Assembly (NCBI GenBank): GCA_002286715.1 | Contig: NSJX01000063.1 | Span: 62,001-126,000, forward strand | Direction: 5' to 3' | Source: Dentipellis sp. KUC8613 | Taxonomy: Eukaryota; Basidiomycota; Agaricomycetes; Russulales; Hericiaceae | Length of the DNA: 64,000 nt | Shown: piece by piece, positions 46,861-57,394 of the stretch | Numbering within the stretch: the first letter of the stretch is position 1 | Layout: each line of letters starts with the position of its first letter | Program-made: the position numbers and the translations under genes | Notes under the pieces: model-generated | Told to the model about the DNA's origin: nothing | Seen by the model: the letters and a program-made list of their open reading frames with translations, nothing else | The model's database searches: none

Positions 46861-49216
46861 TTACAGTTTTCTGACACGCAGGGGCAGCTGCACGCCCTGC
46901 CTCTCGCGTCCCCTGACCTTCGGCTTGATAATGTCGTCTACGTCATAAAAGTCCAGCGTAACACCCTCGGCGGGCTCGAACACGAAGTTCATTAGGAGGG
47001 TGGACACGACGATCTATGAACACGTCCGAGTCTCTAATTAGTTGCTATATCACAAGGACGAGAATAATGATGGACGTGCCTTCAGTTGTGCGGTGGCTAG
47101 AAAGACCGATAGTCATAGTTGAAGTAAATATGGTGAGCTGCACTTAGTATGACAATGACGTACCAAAGGTCCGGCCGATACAGAGGTCGGGTCTGGATAA
47201 AAAAACTCATGAGCACCCATCCAAAGAATACTTTACTGCGCGCACATACCCGTCTCCAAACGTCAAAATATAACTCTGCGCATGGATATAATACGATCGA
47301 TACGGCGGGCTCTTGATATTCATCCAGCGCTCGGGCTTAATCTCAGCAGCATCGTCGCCCCAGAGGATCTTGTCCACATTGACGCCCTCGCGCATGGGGA
47401 TGTCGACGCGCGTGCCGACTTTGAGATCGATGGTTTGGGACCACGACGGCTTTTTGTGGTGCTGGAAGTCGATTGGGATGAGTACGTCCTTCGTCACCTG
47501 TTGAGTCGGACGCATGTCAGTGGGCAGTTTCATGGTGGCGGCTGGGACTGACGTAGCGCGTTACGACCGCGTGGGGGGTTCGGACCCGCAGGATCTCTTT
47601 GGTGACGCAATCGAGGTACGGGAGCATGTTGGTGCACATGAGGTCCTCGTAGTCCAGGTCGCGCTGGTGTTCCGCGCGGAAGTCGAGGAGCTCTTGACGG
47701 AGCTTGGTTTGGATTTCTGGCAGCCGCGCCATCTCATAGAGATACTCCTAGTATGCGAGCTTTCTTGTAAGGATCTTTGAGAAATGCTGAGAAGGATATA
47801 TACTCACGGAGATGACGCTCGCCATGGGCTCCGTGCCTCCATAAAGGATACTGCCTATCTGCATAAACCTATGAGCATGCGCATCGCACAGTTTATATAT
47901 CGACTCAGACTGACATGCGAAAACATCTCTTCCTTGCTGATTGGCTCTATCTTGTATCGCTTGGTGTCTGCATTTTCAACATTTCAGTATGAAACATAAG
48001 TCGTACATAGAAATTGAGATCTCACAGAAGAGATCAAGAAGTTTGGCGTGCATCCCGCTCTCTTGGGTGACGTTAGACCATACGCCCTCCGCGATAGCCC
48101 GGATTTCACCGTGCAAAACGCGAGCCGCTCTGATTGGGCTCAGCAGCTCGATTCCGGCATAGGACAGTAGCTTCATGAAGAGGCCAACCAGGTATGTGAA
48201 TAGCGCGCCGAAGGGCCTTTTTGTGATCCGGCGAAGGATACGGCCCGTATTTCCCATGGATGCGCTCATATTATGCTTCAGCATCGTCATACTTATCGCG
48301 TCCACCCTGAGAACAACTCTCGGGTGAGATGCACGTTTGGCAGTCATGAAGAACAGAGAATGACTCACGTGAGCGCCAGTATTGGCTCTCTGACATCAAA
48401 CGTAGCGGAGTTGCCGTCACCATTCTCAATTATATGTTTCCAGTGGGTGCAAAGCTGTTGTACATCATCCGGACACGTACTGTCAGTGCGATTCGTTCCA
48501 TAGACTATGTGTTCGCCCTACCTGATTGGCCAAGTTGAATATCACAGGAGAGACCTCCCGGCTTGAATTATACCTGTATTTGAAGTGAACACCGTCTAGA
48601 TCGCGTCCGATCGGGATAGAAATACGCACGTGAACGCAGCATTGAGATATACTCTCATCCGGCGATGCTCGAGTCCTGCTATGATATTGAGCGACATCTA
48701 TGTTACTGTGTTTATGCCACGCACCTTCGGCCGTAAATTGCTGGTTCGATCCAAACTGTTGATCGTTCCCTCAGTCAAACGGGAGTCATTCCATGCGCAG
48801 CATTGAGAACGCACCCATAGTTCCATGCCCTCCCTGCTGGACGGAAGGCGCGAAAAGTTCTCGGACATGGCTCTAAGAATGTTGAATGCAGCTCTAGGGT
48901 CGTGAGTCACAACGATAGGCTCCTACAAACCACCTATCGTCAGACATCTCGGCATCAGAAGTGCAATCGCCCTTACATATAATGGACCGCGCAAACAGTA
49001 CATCATGCCAAACTTCTTCCTCCATTCTGTGTAGCGCGTCCCGACTGCTGCTCTTCGAGCACCGGGAATGTGTCCCCATATCAGACTCCCGATCGTCAGA
49101 GGTGGCCCAGGGTATTTTTCCTTGTACTGGTTTCGGAGACGTCTCGTGTAGCGGAATAGAGGGAGACTGGTGAAGACGAATACCAAGAAGACAACAAGCC
49201 CGGCGCCGGTTGACAT
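46861..49216 (-). CDS. cytochrome P450, P450-3, with unusual catalytic residues
   Basis: A chain of about 14 exons from MSTGAGLVVFLVFVF (49216) to VQLPLRVRKL (stop 46861). Recognisable parts are PGPPLTIGSLIWGH, AEG|LEHRRMRVYLNAAFT, ExxR as EILR, KPERW, FGDG|PDLCIGRTF and PKVRGRERQGVQL. Two conserved features deviate. The I-helix reads LYGGTEPMAS, so the oxygen-activating Thr is Pro. The heme loop has PDLC where Arg or Lys normally precedes the Cys by two. The cysteine itself is retained. The intron after ATAQLK is GC-AG (donor GCACGT); the homologous intron in P450-4 is GT-AG. It is divergent to and paralogous with P450-4. It could be a functionally specialised or a decaying P450. Confidence 0.85.
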
Positions 49217-49497
49217 CGGTCAGTTGCTATAAGGTGGAAGTGGTCAATTAGCAACGAATGAGTCCGAGGAGAGGTGTACTCGGACTTCATCCTCGAGGCA
49301 CTGCACGCTCGGCCTCGAGCGATAGAAGGTTTAGCGGAGAAACAGAATACCCGCCTCATGGCATCGCAGAGATCATGTCTACAGCGGCATGCTTGTATGA
49401 GCGCTACAATGAAAGACGTGACCTCGGGATTCTGCACCATAATACCGTGTTGGCGTCCCGGTCTACGGCACCAAGACCTTGGACCCGGAAGATTCCA

Positions 49498-49577
49498 ATG
49501 TTCGTGGCATAGAGCCAATGTTCGTGGCATAGAGCCAGTGTTCGTGACCTCGCACCAACGTCCGTGGCATTGAGCCA
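49498..49577. repeat. 20-bp minisatellite, four units
   Basis: Four contiguous 20-bp units. The first two are identical (ATGTTCGTGGCATAGAGCCA), the third and fourth are diverged, and a partial fifth unit follows. It lies in the intergenic region upstream of P450-3. Confidence 0.85.
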
Positions 49578-50432
49578 ATGTTTCCATCGTGCCAATCGTG
49601 TTCGTTGCAGAGTATGAATTTCCATCACCTTGAACTGATGGTTGTAGCATTGAGTGCCAGTCGTCGTAACGTCCTGCATCTCCCGGGGTCGGGCTTGCTC
49701 CATTCAGATTCCCTCCCCCTCTCCCTTCTCTGCCATCATCACCGAATCGTGTTTCAACCCCGCATGCCGCAAATACTTGCGTAGTCGTCTCCAATCCCTC
49801 ATCTGCCGCTAGCCCATCTCATTGCCATCCTCTTGTCACTTTGCCGGAAGCCCTGCCCCTGTCTTTATTCTCCTATCTACCTGTTAATTACTCGTGCTCG
49901 TGTAGCATTCTCATCTGCCGTACATGTCCATTGTACACATTTATCAACCATCCTCGGACGTACTTCACGATTACAGGCATTACAATGAGAATGGTGTTTG
50001 ACACACAGTGCTGCCAACACTGATTTCGCTGGACTCTGAAGCAATTGGCAACACGTCTCTCACATACCAATTCCGGGGTTTCTTGGTGGCGCACTTACAT
50101 ATGGATCATCGGGCCGCTTGCGAGATTCATGCACGATATTCTGCAGCTGTACCCACAGCATGCATCCTACATTGTGCAGTCCGATATGCCCGTTGATCCT
50201 GGACCTCTTCCCGTGCTCACTGCTCACTCCATGCATTGGATCTGCAGGGTAACATTGGGTAGATGATTGCCATTCTTTTCGATATTGTGTTCTTGTGTTG
50301 CTCATCTACCCTCTGTTTTCCTGTATGTGACAATAAATTGGATGGGACGTGGGTGCTCCGCGATGTGGTACTGCGCCGTGCCATGTGGCGCGGATAGGGC
50401 CGTTCCTCAATGGGACCTCCCCCGAATTAAAA

Positions 50433-50454
50433 CTCCTCCTCCTCCTCCTCCTCC
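50433..50454. repeat. (CTC)n microsatellite
   Basis: Seven CTC triplets in the intergenic region between P450-3 and P450-4. Confidence 0.8.
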
Positions 50455-50830
50455 ACCATTACTTTCCCACGCTTGCACCCAAGGTCTTTGGCCGTGCTGT
50501 GCTGCTAGCGCCTCAGCCTTTCCGCGATCATGATGAACTGCCTGAACTGCGACTTACAGGGACAGATGATCGTCTAACGCAGCATTCTTCCCTGATCTGT
50601 GCATAAAAATGCTATTTATACGCCGCAGTGGCCACTTGGTCGCTAAGCGTGCGCCTCGCAGTCGAGTCTCTGCCTCGTTGCGCCCTTCAAGTCGGTGCAA
50701 ACCGTCTCTGGCCACCCTGCTGACGTCGGAAAGCCTAGCATTGTGGTAAGATCGGTAGGTCCTCATTCTCCCCATAGTATAAGCCTAAGGGCGTATCGAC
50801 TTCCCTCGCAGAGCCCCGAGATAGTGTTTC

Positions 50831-53167
50831 ATGGGCGCGGTTTATTCGACCGCCCTCACGGGCCTCGTCATCATCGGTTCTCACCGCGTCTATATCTATC
50901 TACGACATGTAACTGGTCTTTCTTACCTTCCTAGCCCGCCGTTGCCTAGCTACATATGGGGACATACCATCGACCTTCGGAAGGCAGTCGTCGGCACTCG
51001 ATACAACGTGTGGAGGAAGACTCTTGGTAACACTTACAAGTTATACGAGCCGTTGATGGTACATTCAATTCTACTTCAACCATTATAGAATCAAAAAGAT
51101 ACTCAATGATATCATCCCTTTAGGAGCCCGTGCTTGTGCTCGGTGATCCCAAGGGCGTATCGCACGTTCTAAATACAAATGTTACCAACTATCATCGACC
51201 CGAAATTGACAAGTACATCCTGAGGATGTGGGTAAGTGCGGTTCCCGTGCTATCTCGCTAGCATGCTCACCCCAAGCTAGTTCGGACGTAGCCTTCTCAA
51301 TGTCGAAGGTAGCTCTTCGTCTCACTTGCATGGTCATTGAAATTGAATAGTAACTCAATCAATAAAGACGAAGAGCACTCGAAGATGAGAAAGCAGCTGA
51401 ACCCCGCCTTCACGTCGGTTTCATTCTCATGCACCCTTTCGCTGAGCTTATCTGTCCGATAAAGGCCCCAGTCGGTCAAGGAAGTGTCCCATGTATTTTT
51501 CGAACTCGCTCATCGCGTGAGCCGTTCTCAATGACTGGGAGCATCTTCTATTTTACTTACCATCGTGAACAGCTCGCCGGACAATGGGACGAAGAGATCG
51601 GGTCGGACGCTGACTCCACCGTGTTCAGCATTACCTCCTCCATACATACCTTTTCGTGCGCCATGTCTCTGACTTCCCCATCTCCACACTTACACTAAAC
51701 CATCCACAGACTTAACGCGATCTCGATGACTATGTTCGCGCACGATCCCAACGCGTCAGCCGGCACCATTCCAACGCTCCTGCGGAACATCACCAACGGC
51801 CCCTCAGCCGATAACACATTCACCAGGGTCATGGGCATCCTCGTCGGCAAATTCCCCCAATTGCTTGCCTTGCCTAATCCGATGAAAACGTGGGCGGGGC
51901 TGCTGCGCACGGAGCTCGGAAAGATCGCGAGTGAGGTCTGGGAGGAGGGTCAGGGAGACCCGAATATGGAGGCGAAGGTTATTAGGGTCCTCAGTGAGCT
52001 TCTTTCGTCATCTTGGAGTACAGATGGTGATTTGATTGTGGCGAAGGCAAACCTGGAAAGGACGGGGAGGTGGTTTCGAAAGATGAAGCTGTCGCTCAGG
52101 TGCTGCCTCAGATATTTCGACACGTTTTATTGTACTTGCACTGATCATATCGTGGCGCGGGGACAGATAATCGGCCTCTTATTCGCTGGCTCAGAGACGG
52201 TCGCAAACGTCATGGGGGTAAGTCTTCCATACCTCTTCCTCCCAGCTGTGGATCATAACAATTTGATGCGTCCTCCAGGAGCTATTTTACGAACTCGCCC
52301 GGCAACCCTCCATCCAAGATAAGCTCCGCGCGGAGCTGGCCGAGTTCGAAAGGACGCATGGCCACGCTCCAGATATCGACGACCTCACGCGCACGGGCGA
52401 TGGCGGTCTACCCTACCTAGAAGCAGTGACGCGCGAAACGATGAGGTGCAAGGCCGTCCTGATGGACATCTCGCGCTGCGTACAGTCATCCCTCACTATT
52501 ACTTCCTCGTCTATTGTACTCAACACGTTTCTTCGTAAAAATAGGCGGTCGCCGACGACGTCATCCCACTGTCCACGCCTATCGCAGGCACAAGCATCAC
52601 CGAGCTGGCCATCAAAGCCGGCACCACCGTGAGCATCCCCGTGCGCGATGGCGTCAACGTCGACCCTGCCATCTGGGGCCCCGATGCACATGTCTTCCGG
52701 CCTGAGCGTTGGCTCGAAGAGGGAGGGCTGCCGGAGAGCGTGCGGAGCATCCATGCGCTTGGGAATATTTTGACTTTCGGAGATGGGTATGTGTGTTTAT
52801 ATAGGCTTGAAGCAAATCATTGACTTCCTGCCTTCAGGCCCAAGATTTGTCTTGGTCGTAACTTCGGTGAGTCCCCTCCCTTCGGCTTGACCTGCGTTCC
52901 CATCTAATTCTATGTTCTCATTCCCACACCTTAGCCCTCGCTGAATTCAAGGTCCGTATCCCATAGCATCTATTCCATACCTCGCAAAATACTCACCATA
53001 ATGATTCGCAGGTCGTCGCCTCCACCCTCATCCCCAGATTCGAATTGAAGCCAGACGGGTCCGAGATCGATTTCTACCATCTTGGTGGGAACACGGTCAA
53101 GCCGAAGGTCCGCGGGCGAGAGGCTGAAGGCGTGCAGTTGCCCCTGCTGGTAAAGAGGCTCCGTTAG
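50831..53167 (+). CDS. cytochrome P450 monooxygenase, P450-4
   Basis: About 14 short exons. The chain starts MGAVYSTALTGLVIIG (50831), with PSPPLPSYIWGH and VVGTRYNVWRK. It passes FGRSLLNVEG|DEEHSKMRKQLNPAFT and SLNAISMTMFAHDPN, then KPGKDGEVVSKDEAVAQ. The canonical I-helix motif is IIGLLFAGSETVANVMG. ExxR is ETMR, with FRPERW and the heme loop FGDG|PKICLGRNF. The C-terminus is PKVRGREAEGVQLPLLVKRL. All junctions close in frame. It is a paralogue of P450-3 with the same exon order, but here the key Thr is intact and a basic residue (Lys) occupies the heme-loop Arg position. This is a different P450 family from P450-1 and P450-2, and membership of the terpenoid cluster is uncertain. Confidence 0.88.
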
Positions 53168-53593
53168 TCAAATTCATTGTGTTTTCTGTTGGTGTTTTTC
53201 CCTCGCGTGCTATCTATTCGGAGTATGCTTTCGTCGATACTTTATTACGTCTGTGCAGCTTTCTTGCTCTTCGGTCTTGTAAATATTTCGCCGTGACTTG
53301 CATGTAGATAACCCGCACCTCGAGTTCACCTTGTTCAAATAATGATAGCGCGTCAATGCCATCCAGCGTGTGCATCTCCCCTGCTCTGACCAGCACAGGG
53401 CTGTAATATTCAAGTTGGCGGCGTTGGGCGCCTTCAGCCTGACCGTGAGAAAACTGATCGGGCCCAAAGACATAGGGATTAGCGCCCACCATCTTCTTTG
53501 AACAACTTCAAGACCATACTTCAAAGGAGGTACGACGCCGCCCTTGACAGGGCCGCAAATTGAAGAAAAAAACTGACGGTAGTAGATAGAAGC

Positions 53594-56269
53594 ATGGAAT
53601 CTGCTGATGATCCTTTTCAGTCTCCAGAATTTGTTGACCGCGTGCGCGCCGTCTTCCGCCAGGTCTGGGATGAATTCTACTCCTGGGAGGAGCAGTATTG
53701 TCAAAAGACTTTCGCCGAGCTCAGAAGGCCCGTAAAGCCAATCGGATCGAGTACTCCTCTAGAGCCCTCCGATGCAACATTATCTCTCGATGCCCTAGGC
53801 GACACCATGCTCGACGAAAGCCCAAGTGTCCACAACTCGCAGTCGAGCACCGCAGAATACCTCCCCGTGAGGAGCTTCTCATCCGACCCAGCGCGGCCTC
53901 CGAAAACCCACCACGCAAAATTCACCGACGTCGTCGTCGACATCGACACGCATCTCATCCCGGAGCCATATAGCGCGTACGAGAGCTGCGCGCCGATAAC
54001 CCGGTCCCTATTCACCGGCGACGACGCGAACGACCTGCCCTTCGTGCCGTTCGCCGACGACCCGCACTTTGACCACCTCCAGCATCTCACGCACTATGCC
54101 CGCTTCAAATGGCAGACTCATGCTAGGAACTTGGACGGTGAGTGCTTGGCTTGGTGTCTTGTGTGATGTCAGAATTGTAATGGACACTGGTGCGCTTGTC
54201 AGTCGAGCTCATTATGCTCGAGACAGCAGGCCGCCTGACGAAGGAGCGCTGGTGCGGTATGCTAGTGACGCTCAGCCATATCGAAGAAACCGGAGTCTTC
54301 GATTCTATGTTGCCTGTCGGAGCGGGAGGGTACGACACCGGCCTGCTTCACGCGTCTCTCCAGCGGTGGGTCTCGCTTCCTATCCCCTCCTCCCTATTCA
54401 GCGACCCTGTCAGTTTCTCACGGGAACGACAGTGATTACACTCCTTGGCCAGGCGCTCAAGGGTTGCGTTACCTGCACTCCCGCGTTCTCCAGCGGCCCG
54501 CGGACGACCTCTTCGGGCGCCTCCAAAGCCTCCAAGAGATCTTCTGCCCGAATCTGAGCTGCATAGACGCGTTCTGCATGACACACAGTTAGTACTTGCC
54601 ATGATCAGAGCTTGGAACCTACTTTCACCCAACTCGCAGTCGAGCCGATACCTATGCGAGATCCTAAAGCAGCAAGGTGTACACCTCACGAACTCGTCTG
54701 TGCGATCGAAAAACCGTGCGGCAAAGACTGCTGTGCTCTTGTTTATAATTGGTCCACTGTAGGCGGTTCTGTGCATACCCGTTCGATCAACGGTGCTGAT
54801 GACAGTATCGTTAGGAAAGTATCAACTGGCCTGACTCTGCCCTAGATGAGCTCCGTACGCTGCTCGCGGTCGACCCGGACTGGTCGCCCTGCGATTTGGC
54901 AAAAATTATGCTGCGGCCATGTCGTGAGGTAGACCGTTGCCCCTGTCGATTAATTTGGTTCCCTACTAATTGGGTGGGGTCATAGATTCTCGCGTTACGG
55001 ACGGACTGTCTTCCCTTCGTCAGCCCACCACCACCAATACCGAAGGTACGAAAGGCAAGGGGGAGACCAAAATTCTGTACGTCCTGCTCAGATCTTGCAT
55101 TTGCGCCCGCAGTTGAATCTGGATTCCTTGTGCAGACGATGAAGACTCTGACAAATACACTCCGTAAGCCAGACTTCGACCGCCTCCTCGTTATCCTAGT
55201 CATAAATTTCACGGCTAGATGCGACCCATGCACACACGCCGGCCCGTGCACGGGCGACTACTGCCCCTGCTACGTGAACAAGGGGCACTGCGAGCGGAAC
55301 TGCCACTGCGAGTCCAACTGTAAGATCCCTCGTCACTATCGAGATGGCAGCGAAGAGTTAAATCACGCGCAGGTATCCGCCGCCACAAGGGGTGCAACTG
55401 CACGATGGTCAAACGGGAGAAGCTGTGCCGGACGAAAAAGTGCCCGTGCTACCGTGCGGGGCGCGAGTGCGATCCTGAGCTGTGTTTGCCCTGCGAAGCG
55501 GAGTAAGCGTGTTCTTTCTCCTATCAGTCACCTCAAAGCCTCACTATGCATCTGCCTCACTTCCTAGCGGTAGGCCTCACGATCACTACATATACGCCTT
55601 GTGACTAAAGAGACCTGCAGATGCGGATGCCAACCTCTGCCAAAATTGTCTCATCCAAAGAGGGGCGCATATGAACCCCATCGTGCGCATAGGCCAGTTC
55701 GGGCTGGGTCTCTTTCTCACCGAGCCCGCGGAGACAGGAGATCTTCTTATGGGTGCGCTATGACTATCCCCACCAATCCCCTGACCATGGCCGCTGACTT
55801 ACACCGGTCAGAGTATGTCGGCGAGATTATCCTTCCGTTCACTATGGCGTCTCGCGAGTACGCTTCTTTTCCCCAATCGAGAATCTTACCCCGATGACAA
55901 ATTTGTTTTCGCAGCGATCTGGCGCGACACCGCGAACGAAACTATGTGTTCGCGCTGAACAGCACGTACGCGATCGACGCGGGCCAGACGGGGAATCCTA
56001 GCAGGTATATTAACCACGCGCCGAAAGATGAGGCAAACTGCAAAGCACTCGGTACGTGGGGGGGGAGCTATTTTGCCGCCGTTTTGACTTACGCTGTATC
56101 TCTAGTCCATTTAGTAAACGGGGAGCATAGAATCGGTATCTTTGCTAGTGAGGCTCTCTCGGACCAATCTCCGTCGACGGTCAACTGATATCGAACCTCA
56201 GCGAAGGATATCAAAGCGGGGCAGGAGATCTTCCTGTTCTACGGTACAGAGTTTTTCGAAAACCTGTGA
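53594..56269 (+). CDS. E(z)/EZH2-type histone H3K27 methyltransferase (PRC2 catalytic subunit)
   Basis: Fourteen exons join in frame to 617 residues, including a 28-nt exon at 55136-55163. The N-terminal half is poorly conserved (start [17 protein letters not shown]). A cysteine-rich CXC region (about 397-475) reads [47 protein letters not shown] and RECDPELC. The SET domain (about 490-617) has [46 protein letters not shown], the SAM/knot segment [26 protein letters not shown], and the C-terminal [12 protein letters not shown] followed directly by SET defines Enhancer-of-zeste proteins, which write H3K27me3 for facultative silencing in the nucleus. The start at 53594 is the first ATG of the long exon 1. 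Orthology would be settled by phylogeny. Confidence 0.9.
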
Positions 56270-56410
56270 TCCATCTCGCACAGCGAAGGGCCGGGGTAGG
56301 CTGCGCTGCCATCCCCCAGAAGGGGGAAACGAAGGATGAGCTGAGCTGTCAGAAAGATTACACGGTCTCTTACAATAAGATACAATACATATGGTGACAT
56401 CTGCTGTCGT

Positions 56411-57034
56411 CTAATCTTCCGTCCTTGCCTCTGTACTCTCCCCCGCTCTAGCATTCGACGCCGCAGCCTGATGCTATAATCATCACACCTGCCTCAGCAG
56501 CAGCACTCCAACATACAACAAAAATATAGCGCAAACGCACCTGCCTCAGCTTCGCCAGATGAATTTTCAGCGTCTCCGCATAATTCTCGAACCCAAGCGA
56601 GATCATCGCATAGAGGATGTCCTCGCCGCCAATCGTCTTGCGCTTCTCGAGCTGGCACTTCTCCGCAGCCTCGGACGTGATGAAGCTGATGAACTCGGAG
56701 ACGCACTCCTGCACGCACTCCTTCGCGTCCTTCGCGATCTTCGCGGTCGGCGGCACCGCGTTCTTCATGATCCGCGACACGTTCGCAATCTGTCCATTAC
56801 GTGTCCACGTCAGTATCCCGTGTCGCGCGTCGCGTGTCGCGTCGCCGGCCATCGCGAAAGAGACAGGAAATGAGGACCGTGGGTGCTCACCGGGAGGTAA
56901 CGATCCTGCTCGCGGTACTCTCCCACCTCCTGCTCGGTGATGGGTGCGGGTTCCGGCGGGTCCTGCTGCGCCGCCTCTGGCACAGCGCCCGAGCCGTCCG
57001 TCTGCGGCGCGATATTCGGGGGAAATTCAGACAT
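56411..57034 (-). CDS. HAP3: CCAAT-binding factor subunit HAP3/NF-YB
   Basis: Three exons (56891-57034, 56541-56789, 56411-56473) give 151 residues. The histone-fold core is nearly invariant: [40 protein letters not shown] and [17 protein letters not shown]. The protein pairs with NF-YC/HAP5 and NF-YA/HAP2 to bind CCAAT boxes. The N-terminal tail is acidic and proline-rich ([16 protein letters not shown]). The last exon is tiny, and my splice (acceptor at 56474-56475) gives the tail [20 protein letters not shown]. It is tail-to-tail with the E(z) gene, 141 bp away. Confidence 0.95.
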
Positions 57035-57394
57035 TGCGAGGGGGTGGGGGCGTGTACCGCGTCGGGGACGCCGTGGCGGTGGTACGGTGCTCGACGACCA
57101 GGCTAAAGCAGCCGTGGGAATCTCCCATGACCAACGCGTCCCCGTGCGAATCTATCTCCATAACCACCACCGAGTAAGTCTGGACCAGGACACGGTCGCG
57201 AAGTCGATAGACTCTCCAGCTATGTACTCAGATTGAAAAAGGGCTCTAGAAAGACAAGGAAATTCACATTGCGTGGCCAGTATCCTGATACATAACAGTC
57301 CGAGACACATCATCCCTTCCCTTCCCTTCCTTCCCATTCCCACCACCGCTGCACCTACGGAAATCATCATATCCAGAATTTTGTCGTCCCTCGC

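Larger units (their letters stand above)
49217..50830. other. divergent intergenic region between P450-3 and P450-4
   Basis: About 1.6 kb holding both promoters, the 20-bp minisatellite and a CTC microsatellite. No coding gene is supported. Confidence 0.5.

Noticed and set aside
49096..49794. Minus-strand frame of 232 codons
   Set aside because: Runs through the 20-bp minisatellite and overlaps the start of P450-3 in another frame; the His/Cys-rich repeats derive from the tandem DNA repeat.
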